Shown: in pieces, positions 9,659 through 17,205 of the stretch
Position numbering within the stretch: the stretch's first letter is position 1
Layout: every line of letters begins with the position of its first letter
Assembly: GCA_052437175.1 (NCBI GenBank)
Contig: JBQVOK010000004.1
Span: 248,001-312,000 of the forward strand
Source: JACVCJ01 sp052437175
Lineage (GTDB): Bacteria > Bacteroidota > Bacteroidia > CAIKAF01
DNA length: 64,000 bases
Direction: 5' to 3'
Notes under the pieces: model-generated
Told to the model about the DNA's origin: nothing
The model's input: only the letters and a program-made list of their open reading frames with translations
Database searches by the model: none
Program-made: the position numbers and the translations under genes

Positions 9659-9666
9659 CAAAGGTA
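9659..9666 (-). promoter_or_regulatory. -7 box 4 bases before a start codon
   Basis: On the minus strand this reads TACCTTTG, a full match to TAnnTTTG, with 4 bases between it and the ATG of the small membrane protein. Transcription from here would start at or next to the start codon. No clear -33 element is seen. Confidence 0.35.
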
Positions 9667-9740
9667 ACTATTTTGTCGGGGGAGCCGCTGTTTTCGCTCC
9701 AGGTATTTAGCGGCAGACGGCTGAAATGCGGAGCCCTTTC

Positions 9741-10337
9741 TCAGCGGGCGTCCGGCGCATTTTCAACCCGGAAACTTCCCTGCGGGCGCAGGATCTTGTA
9801 CTTGGTAAAGCTTTCGTTGGCTTCGAGTCCTTCGCCGTACAGGATCTCTTCTTTCTTGGTGATCTGTACAAAGGCGTCGGTGGTCAGAATTTTACGGGCA
9901 TTGTCCCAGAGCAGTTTCTCGGTATTCAGCTTTTCGCCGCTTTCGTTCACTACCACTACGTTCTGACGGGCCTCCATCATTTCGTTGTTTTTATTGTGTG
10001 TGGCATAACGGGCCTGCATCCGTGAAGTGATACCGCCGCTGCGGTTATAAAATTCGATGTACACACCGTAGGGTAGTTCAGTATAGTTGTCGGGCCGCGG
10101 ATATTCGCGCATCATGGGCGTGGTAAGTTTTGCCTTGAGCGTAGCGCTGTCGGTATATTCGATCACCACGTCCACGCCGGTAAGCAGGGGCTGCTTTTCT
10201 TTTTCTTTCAGGCGGTTTATTTCTTCGAGCGTGTTCTGTGTGCAGGCGCCCCAAAGCATCAGGGCCATAAACATAAAAAGTAACCCCGGCATACCGGGGC
10301 TACTGAGGAATATTTTATGTGTACTGCCGAATCGCAT
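9741..10337 (-). CDS. lptC: LPS-export protein LptC-like lipoprotein
   Basis: LptC is the periplasmic link between the LptBFG transporter and the LptA bridge that carries lipopolysaccharide to the outer membrane. The 198-residue product starts with a hydrophobic segment (about 14-32) ending in a lipobox-like WGAC, as is common for Bacteroidota LptC. The body has the repetitive beta-jellyroll style (DSATLKAKLTTPMMREY, YGVYIEFYN, ARYATHNKNNEMMEARQNVVV, LLWDNARKILTTDAFVQI, GEGLEAN) of the LptC/OstA family. Its start follows the upstream TPR gene stop by 1 base, so the two are translationally linked. lptB lies 6 kb away in another operon. Confidence 0.85.
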   Translation of the reverse strand: MRFGSTHKIFLSSPGMPGLLFMFMALMLWGACTQNTLEEINRLKEKEKQPLLTGVDVVIEYTDSATLKAKLTTPMMREYPRPDNYTELPYGVYIEFYNRSGGITSRMQARYATHNKNNEMMEARQNVVVVNESGEKLNTEKLLWDNARKILTTDAFVQITKKEEILYGEGLEANESFTKYKILRPQGSFRVENAPDAR

Positions 10338-10338
10338 C

Positions 10339-11688
10339 TTAGCGGGTACGTATGGTTGTGCTTTCCTGGATCCAGCCGCCTACACTCACGCCATCGCCTT
10401 CTTTTTTATCAGGGCAGTCGAAGAAAAGCTGATCTTTTGGAGGATAGTTGGCCTGTACGCGTCCCAGCTGTTTGTTGGCTTTTTCAGCGCAGGACGGATC
10501 GATGCTTTTGGCATAGTTGTATTTATCGGCTGCGGCCCAGAGCGGTGCGGCCTTTTCGCAGGGATTGTCGCTTATTTTACCATAGGCGCTGGCATACAGG
10601 TCGCCGATGAAGATGTACGGGTCGCCCCAGCCCGGTTTCAGCCCGGCCGCCTTACGTGCATTGTCGCGGGCGGTAGACGATTTGCCGTTCTGGTAGTTAA
10701 CCTGGGCCAGTGTATAGGTATACTCTGCCTTTTTCTCGTTGTTGCTTTCGAGGGCAACGGCTTTCTCTATGTATTCTTCAGCTTTCGCATTGTCTTTCTT
10801 GGCCAGGAACAGCATACCCAACTTGTAGAAGGCATCGGCCGACTGGCGGTTTTGTGCGTCGATCTCGTAGATGCCCAGTACGGTAGCATTATTGATGTGC
10901 TCATCTTTAGCCAGGCACTTTTTCTTATCGAGCAGGGAAGCCGCTTTACGGATCCAGTTGGTATCTTTTTTGCTGGCTTCAAACTGTTTGCTGAAATTCT
11001 CTACCAGCATGGTACAGTCGAGGCAGTTCTCGGCCAGTTTGTCCAGGTTGGCCTGGGCTTTCAGGTAAGAGCTGTCTTTGCTGGCGTTGAAGTTATAATC
11101 CACCACGTCGGAAAGAGTCAGGTACAGATCGGCCATCTTGTCGCACTCGATCAGGCTTTTGCTTTTCATGAGGGCAGCCGCATAAATATGCATAGACACT
11201 GCATTGGCCGGGGTATTGTTACCGTTCAGGGCCAGTGCTTTTTCAAACAGCGGGTAGGTCAGTTCGTAGTTGTTCTTGTCCATCGCCTGCAGGTCGGTAG
11301 CCTTGGATGCCAGTACCTGTCCGGTGTTCCAGTATTTTTCCTGGTGTTTGCCCGGACTTTTTTCGATCTGGGCCAGGTATTTGTCGTAGATCAGCACTAG
11401 GCTGTCCTGCATTACTTTTTTGGCAGCGTCGTCTGCGGCTTTTCTATAAAAGTCCTTATACATAACCACGCCGTATACATAAGTACCCAGGTACATGTCT
11501 TCACAGTTGTTAAAACTGTACTTCCAGGGCTCACGGGCCATTTCAAAGTTTTTCTGACGGTAGTATTCATTAAATAAAGAATACTGTTTTTTACACTCCG
11601 TTGAATCGACCTGGGCAATTGCAGGTAGACCCAGACCGCCCATTGCACACACGGCTACGAAGTTCTTTACATTCATTTTCAGTTTCAT
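10339..11688 (-). CDS. Exported tetratricopeptide-repeat protein
   Basis: The 449 residues carry an N-terminal signal peptide (…GGLGLPAIAQ, cleaved near residue 26) and a helical body. TPR-like pairs are clearest around residues 270-370 (DAQNRQSADAFYKLGMLFL, DNAKAEEYIEKAVALES, AEYTYTLAQVNYQNGKS, PGWGDPYIFIGDLYASAYG). Several Cys pairs (NNCEDM, NCLDC) are consistent with a periplasmic location. A second ATG at 11676 is an alternative start. It lies between the outer-membrane barrel gene (17-base gap) and lptC (1-base gap). The context suggests an envelope-assembly scaffold, but no function is known to me. Confidence 0.8.
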   Translation of the reverse strand: MKLKMNVKNFVAVCAMGGLGLPAIAQVDSTECKKQYSLFNEYYRQKNFEMAREPWKYSFNNCEDMYLGTYVYGVVMYKDFYRKAADDAAKKVMQDSLVLIYDKYLAQIEKSPGKHQEKYWNTGQVLASKATDLQAMDKNNYELTYPLFEKALALNGNNTPANAVSMHIYAAALMKSKSLIECDKMADLYLTLSDVVDYNFNASKDSSYLKAQANLDKLAENCLDCTMLVENFSKQFEASKKDTNWIRKAASLLDKKKCLAKDEHINNATVLGIYEIDAQNRQSADAFYKLGMLFLAKKDNAKAEEYIEKAVALESNNEKKAEYTYTLAQVNYQNGKSSTARDNARKAAGLKPGWGDPYIFIGDLYASAYGKISDNPCEKAAPLWAAADKYNYAKSIDPSCAEKANKQLGRVQANYPPKDQLFFDCPDKKEGDGVSVGGWIQESTTIRTR

Positions 11689-11705
11689 AACAGTTTCCGT
11701 ATTTC

Positions 11706-13061
11706 TTATTTAAACTTATAATTATAGAATCTGCGTTCTCTTAAGTTGAACGATAAAACAACCCTCCAGCTGTTCATCCGGGTTATGCTGGGATCGGGAT
11801 GGCTCCGGGAGCTGTACTCTACGCCCAGGTTCAGCATGGACGAGATCACACGGCTGTTTTCGTCTTTTAAAAGAGCGTTGATTATTATAGGAAAACCTAC
11901 TCCAAAACTAATGCCAAATTCCGAAAATGGGGTGCCCAGGGGGGCCACGTAGGAATTTCCATAGCGGAAACCGGCCCTGTACGTAAGCTTATTGAAGAAA
12001 CCCTTGGGTTTGTTTGCCGTATATTCTGCACCTAATGCTGCGGTATAACTGTTTGAAAAATAGGGTTCTGCCTGTCCGTTGCTATTGCGGAACTGGCTCC
12101 ATAACTGGTACTGGAATTCTGTACCGATTAAAAAATTGTTAATTTTCCCGAAAGAGAAGCCCACGCCGAACGTAGAGGGGAAGCGTACCGTAGAGCGCTC
12201 ACGGTACAGCAGGGTGTCGATCAGGTAGGGTGTGCCCGTAATATCGGTACTTGTGAAATATTTGCCCAGAATGGTGGTTTTGGCCCGCATACGGTTCCCG
12301 TAACTGTAGGTTCCGCCCACGGTTACAAACCAGGGTGTTTGTCTTTTGCGGCCCAGGGAGTCGCGTACACTGATGGTATCGGTATACATAACGCCGGCAT
12401 CGAAAGAGAAATCGGTAATACGCAGGTTCTGTTCCCAGGAGGTATTCAGGAACCCGTTGGCTTCGGAAGTGCTGTTCTTTTCGGTAAGCAGGCTGCCGAA
12501 ATAAAAGCTGCCGTTGATACCGAGGGAAAGCCCTTTGGCCACCGTGGCCCCGTACCCGAGGTAAATACGGTCTACGCCGCCTTTGCCCTGGTAGTTCAGT
12601 TTTACATTGATGGTATCTTCGGGTGAGGCCACCGCATCGTTTATGGTAAAGGCATAGCCCGCCTGTGAGTAGGGAATATAGCCGAAGCTGATACCCATGG
12701 TGGGTTTGCGTTTTATGTAAATGGGAACGCCTACGGCAAACTGGTTAAAGAACCCGCCGGCCAGGCCGGTACGACTGTTTCCGCGGATGAGGGAATAACT
12801 GTTGTATTCGCCGCCGAACGTAAGCATGATGTTGCGGAAATGAGCATAGGAAGCGGGATTGCTGTAGTTCACCAGATCGGTGGTAACATAGGCTGCCCCG
12901 ATGCCGCCCATAGCCATCTGACCGGCCTGTACGTTGCCGGAAACCCGGCCCACACCTAACTGTGAATATGTATCGTACACGTTACCATACTGTGCAGAAG
13001 CTACGGTAATGCAGGCGCCTGCCAAAATGGTGGTTAAGATCCGTCTGATGCCTTTGTTCAT
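11706..13061 (-). CDS. Outer-membrane beta-barrel protein
   Basis: The 451-residue protein has a signal peptide (…LAGACITVASAQ, about 1-23). The body is rich in alternating aromatic/polar beta strands and glycine turns (GIGAAYVTTDLVNYSNPASYAHF, FGYIPYSQAGYAF, YLGYGATVAKGLSLGINGSFYFG), and the last strand ends in aromatic residues. The NPAS motif near residue 68 resembles FadL/PorV-like transporters, but it may be a family specific to this phylum. The ATG directly follows the coaX stop (TAAATG), so the genes are coupled. Substrate unknown. Confidence 0.8.
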   Translation of the reverse strand: MNKGIRRILTTILAGACITVASAQYGNVYDTYSQLGVGRVSGNVQAGQMAMGGIGAAYVTTDLVNYSNPASYAHFRNIMLTFGGEYNSYSLIRGNSRTGLAGGFFNQFAVGVPIYIKRKPTMGISFGYIPYSQAGYAFTINDAVASPEDTINVKLNYQGKGGVDRIYLGYGATVAKGLSLGINGSFYFGSLLTEKNSTSEANGFLNTSWEQNLRITDFSFDAGVMYTDTISVRDSLGRKRQTPWFVTVGGTYSYGNRMRAKTTILGKYFTSTDITGTPYLIDTLLYRERSTVRFPSTFGVGFSFGKINNFLIGTEFQYQLWSQFRNSNGQAEPYFSNSYTAALGAEYTANKPKGFFNKLTYRAGFRYGNSYVAPLGTPFSEFGISFGVGFPIIINALLKDENSRVISSMLNLGVEYSSRSHPDPSITRMNSWRVVLSFNLRERRFYNYKFK

Positions 13062-13805
13062 TTACTTTTGGTTAAACCGAATTACATGCGCCAAACCCGA
13101 TAAAACTAAATTTGGGCGCACAAAGATGTCATTTTCCATCTTATTGACAAACACTCCGGCATATCCGCCTGTAAAAAAAACGGAAAGTCCGTCCCAGGCG
13201 GCACGATACTGCCGTATCATGTGGAGCAGTTCTCCTGTAATTCCTTCTGAAACGCCGTTATGCATGCTTTGTAGAGTGTTTTTGCCAATAAAGGAGGGGC
13301 TTTCCTTACCGGGTTCGATTTCCAATAACGGTAATTTGCCTGTAAAAGTATGCATGGCCTTAAATCGCATGTCCCAGCCGGGCGAAATAGCGCCGCCCAT
13401 GTAGGTTTTATCTGCCGAAACAAAATCGTATTTGATGCAGGTACCGAAATCCACCACCAGGGTGTTCCGGGCTTTTTCCTGTGAAAAAAAAGCGCCCGCC
13501 GCGGCCATGTAACGGTCCGGTCCCAGGGTCTCCGGCGTTTCGTAGCCCATCTGCAGCCCGGCCGGTGTTAAGCCGTTCACCCGAAGCAGCCCGGGAAAGG
13601 ACTGCAGCAGGGCTTCCTGTCCGGCATCCAGCGCGGCTACACTCGATACAGCCAGGGTATCTTCATTGCGTATATGCAAGGACCGCAGTACAGCGTTCAG
13701 CTCTGCCAGGGGAGCCGTTACGGGGTCTCCGGGCTCTCCGGCCTCGTTCAGCAGGGCCAGTTTCAGTCTTGTATTGCCGATATCCAGAATAATTTTCCTA
13801 CTCAT
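13062..13805 (-). CDS. coaX: Type III pantothenate kinase
   Basis: CoaX phosphorylates pantothenate, the first step of coenzyme A synthesis, and belongs to the ASKHA fold. From the chosen ATG the protein is 247 residues. It shows the phosphate-binding DIGNTRLKLAL at residues 6-16, GPDRYMAAAGAF near 98, VVDFGTCIKYDFV near 120 with the catalytic-type Asp, and GGAISPGW near 137. A TTG 12 bases further upstream is possible. I prefer the ATG at 13805 because a TATCTTTG box at 13826-13833 would then give a short leader. It is the first gene of the coaX-barrel-TPR-lptC operon. Confidence 0.95.
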   Translation of the reverse strand: MSRKIILDIGNTRLKLALLNEAGEPGDPVTAPLAELNAVLRSLHIRNEDTLAVSSVAALDAGQEALLQSFPGLLRVNGLTPAGLQMGYETPETLGPDRYMAAAGAFFSQEKARNTLVVDFGTCIKYDFVSADKTYMGGAISPGWDMRFKAMHTFTGKLPLLEIEPGKESPSFIGKNTLQSMHNGVSEGITGELLHMIRQYRAAWDGLSVFFTGGYAGVFVNKMENDIFVRPNLVLSGLAHVIRFNQK

Positions 13806-13825
13806 TATCAATAACAAAAGGGGTT

Positions 13826-13833
13826 CAAAGATA
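13826..13833 (-). promoter_or_regulatory. -7 promoter box of the coaX operon
   Basis: On the minus strand this reads TATCTTTG, a full match to TAnnTTTG, 20 bases upstream of the coaX ATG and divergent from the tRNA-Phe promoter. No convincing -33 element is visible. Confidence 0.45.
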
Positions 13834-13850
13834 AAAAAAAGGAAAAAATA

Positions 13851-13880
13851 TTTGCGATACGATAAAAAGCATTACATTTG
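13851..13880 (+). promoter_or_regulatory. Promoter of tRNA-Phe
   Basis: TTTG (13851-13854), an 18-base spacer and TACATTTG (13873-13880) match the Bacteroidota -33/-7 promoter. The tRNA begins 28 bases downstream of the -7 box. Confidence 0.75.
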
Positions 13881-13908
13881 CAGCCCGTTTCACTCGAAAC
13901 AACGTGAT

Positions 13909-13981
<73 letters not shown>

Positions 13982-13991
13982 CAAAATCAGG

Positions 13992-14019
13992 AATCCCGCT
14001 TATGGCGGGATTTTTTGTT
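13992..14019 (+). terminator. Terminator of tRNA-Phe
   Basis: An 8-bp perfect stem (AATCCCGC/GCGGGATT) with a 5-base loop is followed by TTTTG, 10 bases after the tRNA. The minus-strand gene ends right behind it. Confidence 0.85.
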
Positions 14020-14976
14020 TTACTCCAGTTTGTATGCAATGATCAGATCGCCCGAGAAGTAAAGCCCCAGCTGGCGTCCCAGGCCGGGCAGGTTACCCGG
14101 GATGCGGAAACGCAGTGTATTCAGTTCTGTTCTTTCGGGAATAATCTGGTACAGCTGCCGGTTGCGCCCGGTCTGTACATAAAAACTGTCGGCCGGTACA
14201 TCTTTATTGGTGCGTATCAGGATATCGAAACTGTCTTTAGCTGCCGGAATGCTCAGGATGCCGTCTGAAAGGGAAGTATAAATGACATCGGGCCGGGGCT
14301 CGTAATAGATCTGCAGCGGCTTGCGGATAAACGCCGAATCACTTACCCGCAGCGGTTCCAGTACGGCATATTCATCGGCAGCGTTGTGTGTACTGGCAAA
14401 AACACTGTCGTTCACCAGGAACCAGTGACCGTTCACGAGTCGTTTAAACTTTTTGGTCTTGGGGTCCAGGTAGCCCGAGGCCCAGGTTACGTCCACCGCT
14501 TCCCAGCGTCCGTTCACCTGTACGCGGTTCCAGGCGTGCCGGCTTTTGGCCCGCTTTCTACCCAGGTCCAGCAGGGAGGTCTTGGCATAGCCCTTTACCG
14601 TCTGGCAGGGAATACCTGCATGTTCGCACAGTTTGCAGAAAATATCCGAGTACTGCCAGCAGACGCCGCGGCCCGAACGTACCGTATATTCCAGGTCTTT
14701 TTTTACGGTATTCAGATCGTAGCTCAGGTTATCGGCCACCCATACATAAATGGCGCGTACTTTCGAGGAATCACCCTCCAGGTGTGCGGTAAGCTGCTGT
14801 GCAAGCCGCGGGTAATTTTTCAGGCTGCGCCTCATTTTTACTTTCAGACCGGTGCTGTCTGCCCGGAAATACTGCCAGGCATTCATCTGTGCATGTAGAC
14901 CGGGCACCGCATACAGGCAAAGCAACAGGCTGAGCATGGCCATGAGCCGGCGTGGATACAGGAAGTACAGAAGCAT
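14020..14976 (-). CDS. Exported transglutaminase-like protein
   Basis: The 318 residues carry an N-terminal hydrophobic signal (about 11-29, …VPGLHAQ). A transglutaminase-type papain fold follows, with the apparent catalytic triad C106 (SGRGVCWQYSD), H147 (SRHAWNRV) and D162 (AVDVTWASG). Bacterial members act as peptidases or crosslinkers on peptides in the periplasm or outside the cell; the substrate here is unknown. The C-terminal 100 residues look like a beta-rich accessory domain. It is a single gene next to tRNA-Phe, separated from the glycosyltransferase gene by 44 bases in the same direction. Confidence 0.85.
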   Translation of the reverse strand: MLLYFLYPRRLMAMLSLLLCLYAVPGLHAQMNAWQYFRADSTGLKVKMRRSLKNYPRLAQQLTAHLEGDSSKVRAIYVWVADNLSYDLNTVKKDLEYTVRSGRGVCWQYSDIFCKLCEHAGIPCQTVKGYAKTSLLDLGRKRAKSRHAWNRVQVNGRWEAVDVTWASGYLDPKTKKFKRLVNGHWFLVNDSVFASTHNAADEYAVLEPLRVSDSAFIRKPLQIYYEPRPDVIYTSLSDGILSIPAAKDSFDILIRTNKDVPADSFYVQTGRNRQLYQIIPERTELNTLRFRIPGNLPGLGRQLGLYFSGDLIIAYKLE

Positions 14977-15020
14977 ACAGGAATGAACGCAGAAGCGGGC
15001 CCTTTTGTTACAGGCGGGTC

Positions 15021-16454
15021 TTATTTTTCTACGCGGTACAGTTTCAGGCTGCGGAAGGGGGCATTTACCGGGCTGAGTGGCCGGCCGGCATGGGTAGTGG
15101 CATTGTGTTCGGCCAGGTACCAGGGATCGCTGCTGCCGCAGGTCCAGCTGATGCGGCCTATACGCATGCTGTAGGCAAATACGCTCCAGTCGCTGCAGAG
15201 GCCCTCTTCCAGGTTGCCGATCTCGCCGGGTTTCATATAGGTGCTTACCAGGTGTATATCGTGCACCAGGTCCTGGTCACGGCCTATTTTGCCCCAGCGT
15301 GTGCCGGTGACCACCAGCAGTATGGGAAGACTTACCAGTGCCAGCAGTGCCGGAATTTTTACACTGTACTTTTTATGCAGCAGCGCCTGTACATGGGGGG
15401 CGCACAATACAGCCAGTGCCATGCAGTAGTAGGGCAGGGAGGGCAGCAGGTAAAAGCTGCGCTGTTTCAGGGTAACCATCAGCGGCAGCGAAGCCGAAAG
15501 GCCTGTAAGCAGGAAGAAAAAGAAAATGCGGCGGTTGTTATCCGGAAAGATACGTTCGCGGAAACGCAGCAGGCAGGCAACCAGCACCAGTGCCGCGGGG
15601 ATGCCCATTTCGCGCAGCAGGAACAGCAGTATGGTAGCCGGGTTGGATGTGGTAACCTCGCGCATGTTCTGCATGGAAGGAAACACCTGCTGATGCAGGT
15701 ATCGGCTGAGACTGATGTTGAGATCGGGCATGATGCTCAGGTGCAGTACGCCCGTGGCAGCCGTAAAGAGCATAAGCAGTATGGTGGATACCAGCGCCCC
15801 GCCCGGACGTCGTTTTTTGAGAACAATGCCGTAGAACAGCGGGGTGAGCAGCGGGAACAGGGCTACAGGTCCCTTGCTCAGGAAGGCCAGCCAGATGCAG
15901 ATGGCCGCCGGGAAAATGTATTCGATCTTGTCGGACTGTATGCTTTTTATGCTGAACCAGGTACTCCACAACACCAGTACGCTCAGGGTATTTTCGAGCA
16001 TATTGTTCTGGTACGACCAGTGTACGGTAGGTATGCATATCCAGAGCAGCACGGGCAGGAACCCGAGAGCGGCGCTTTCGGTACGGGCAAAAAGCAGGCG
16101 CCAGTTGGCCGCAATGCCGGCTGCACTTAACAGGGCCATGCACAGGGAATACAGTTTTTCGGTGTAGAAATGGTCGCCAAAGACCCGGAAAAAAAGAGAT
16201 TCGAGCCAGAAGACCAATGGCGGATGTTCGAAAAACGGAACATGCATATTGGCTTCGAAAAGCGGGATAAAGAATGTGCCGGAACCCTGGGCCATATTGC
16301 GGGCCACGGTAGCGTACACAAGTCCGTCCAGGAACAGGCCTTCCGTTACCAGGAAGGGCAGCAGCAACGCTCCGCCGGCAATGCCGGTGCATATCCATGC
16401 CCACATATACCTGTACCGGGCTTGCGTATACCTGTTGAAAAAGGCACGGAGCAT
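15021..16454 (-). CDS. ArnT-like membrane glycosyltransferase
   Basis: This is a polytopic inner-membrane protein of the ArnT/PMT (GT83-type) superfamily, which moves sugars from lipid-linked donors to lipid or protein acceptors. From the ATG at 16454 it is 477 residues with about 11-12 hydrophobic spans. The first periplasmic loop has the family's acidic motif (LFLDGLVYATVARNM) and the FEHPPLVFWLESL motif. An in-frame TTG at 16466 overlaps the lptB stop by 4 bases and may be the true, coupled start. It is last in the recQ-lptB operon; pairing with lptB hints at lipid A or other glycolipid modification, which is inference. Confidence 0.8.
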   Translation of the reverse strand: MLRAFFNRYTQARYRYMWAWICTGIAGGALLLPFLVTEGLFLDGLVYATVARNMAQGSGTFFIPLFEANMHVPFFEHPPLVFWLESLFFRVFGDHFYTEKLYSLCMALLSAAGIAANWRLLFARTESAALGFLPVLLWICIPTVHWSYQNNMLENTLSVLVLWSTWFSIKSIQSDKIEYIFPAAICIWLAFLSKGPVALFPLLTPLFYGIVLKKRRPGGALVSTILLMLFTAATGVLHLSIMPDLNISLSRYLHQQVFPSMQNMREVTTSNPATILLFLLREMGIPAALVLVACLLRFRERIFPDNNRRIFFFFLLTGLSASLPLMVTLKQRSFYLLPSLPYYCMALAVLCAPHVQALLHKKYSVKIPALLALVSLPILLVVTGTRWGKIGRDQDLVHDIHLVSTYMKPGEIGNLEEGLCSDWSVFAYSMRIGRISWTCGSSDPWYLAEHNATTHAGRPLSPVNAPFRSLKLYRVEK

Positions 16455-16462
16455 AGCTGGGA

Positions 16463-17203
16463 TCAATTAAATTCTTTGCGGCGCAGTTCAAAATTCTGAC
16501 CCAGGTATACACGACGCACCTGTTCGTCTTCGGCCAGTTCTTCGGCACTGCCTTCTTTCAGGATCTTGCCCTCGAAAAGCAGGTAGGCCCGGTCGGTAAT
16601 GGTCAGGGTTTCGTGTACGTTGTGGTCGGTGATGAGGATCCCGATATTTTTACGTTTCAGGGAATATACGATGCTCTGAATGTCTTCTACGGCAATGGGG
16701 TCTACCCCGGCAAAAGGTTCGTCGAGCAGGATAAAGTTCGGGTTTACGGCCAGGGCGCGTGCAATTTCGGTACGGCGGCGTTCCCCGCCCGAAAGCACTT
16801 CTCCTTTACTTTTGCGCACCTTGTTCAGGTGAAATTCGTCGATGAGGCTTTCCATCTTGTGTTTCTGCTCGGCCTTGGTCATGGTGGTCATTTCCAGTAC
16901 GGCGCGCAGGTTGTCTTCTACGGTAAGCTTGCGAAACACGGAGGCTTCCTGTGGCAGGTAGCCCAGGCCCAGGCGGGCCCTTTTAAACATGGGCAGCGCG
17001 GTAATTTCGCGGTTATCGAGCCATATTTTGCCTTCGTTGGGTTTAATAAGGCCAACCGTCATGTAAAAAGAAGTGGTCTTTCCGGCGCCGTTCGGGCCCA
17101 GTAGCCCTACAATCTCGCCCTGCTGTACCTCAAAGGATACAGAGTTTACCACCACACGGGTCTTGTATTTTTTTACCAGTCGTTCGGCCCGGAGTTTCAT
17201 CAT
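16463..17203 (-). CDS. lptB: LPS-export ABC transporter ATPase LptB
   Basis: LptB powers extraction of lipopolysaccharide from the inner membrane together with LptF/LptG. The 246 residues show Walker A GPNGAGKT (36-43), the Q-loop in GYLPQEASVF, the ABC signature LSGGERRR near 138, Walker B FILLDEPFAGVDP and the switch His in ITDHNV. PNEGKIWLDNREIT and YLGQNFEL at the C-terminus are typical LptB features. Two adjacent ATGs (17203, 17200) are possible. It starts 2 bases after recQ ends. Confidence 0.96.
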   Translation of the reverse strand: MMKLRAERLVKKYKTRVVVNSVSFEVQQGEIVGLLGPNGAGKTTSFYMTVGLIKPNEGKIWLDNREITALPMFKRARLGLGYLPQEASVFRKLTVEDNLRAVLEMTTMTKAEQKHKMESLIDEFHLNKVRKSKGEVLSGGERRRTEIARALAVNPNFILLDEPFAGVDPIAVEDIQSIVYSLKRKNIGILITDHNVHETLTITDRAYLLFEGKILKEGSAEELAEDEQVRRVYLGQNFELRRKEFN

Positions 17204-17205
17204 AA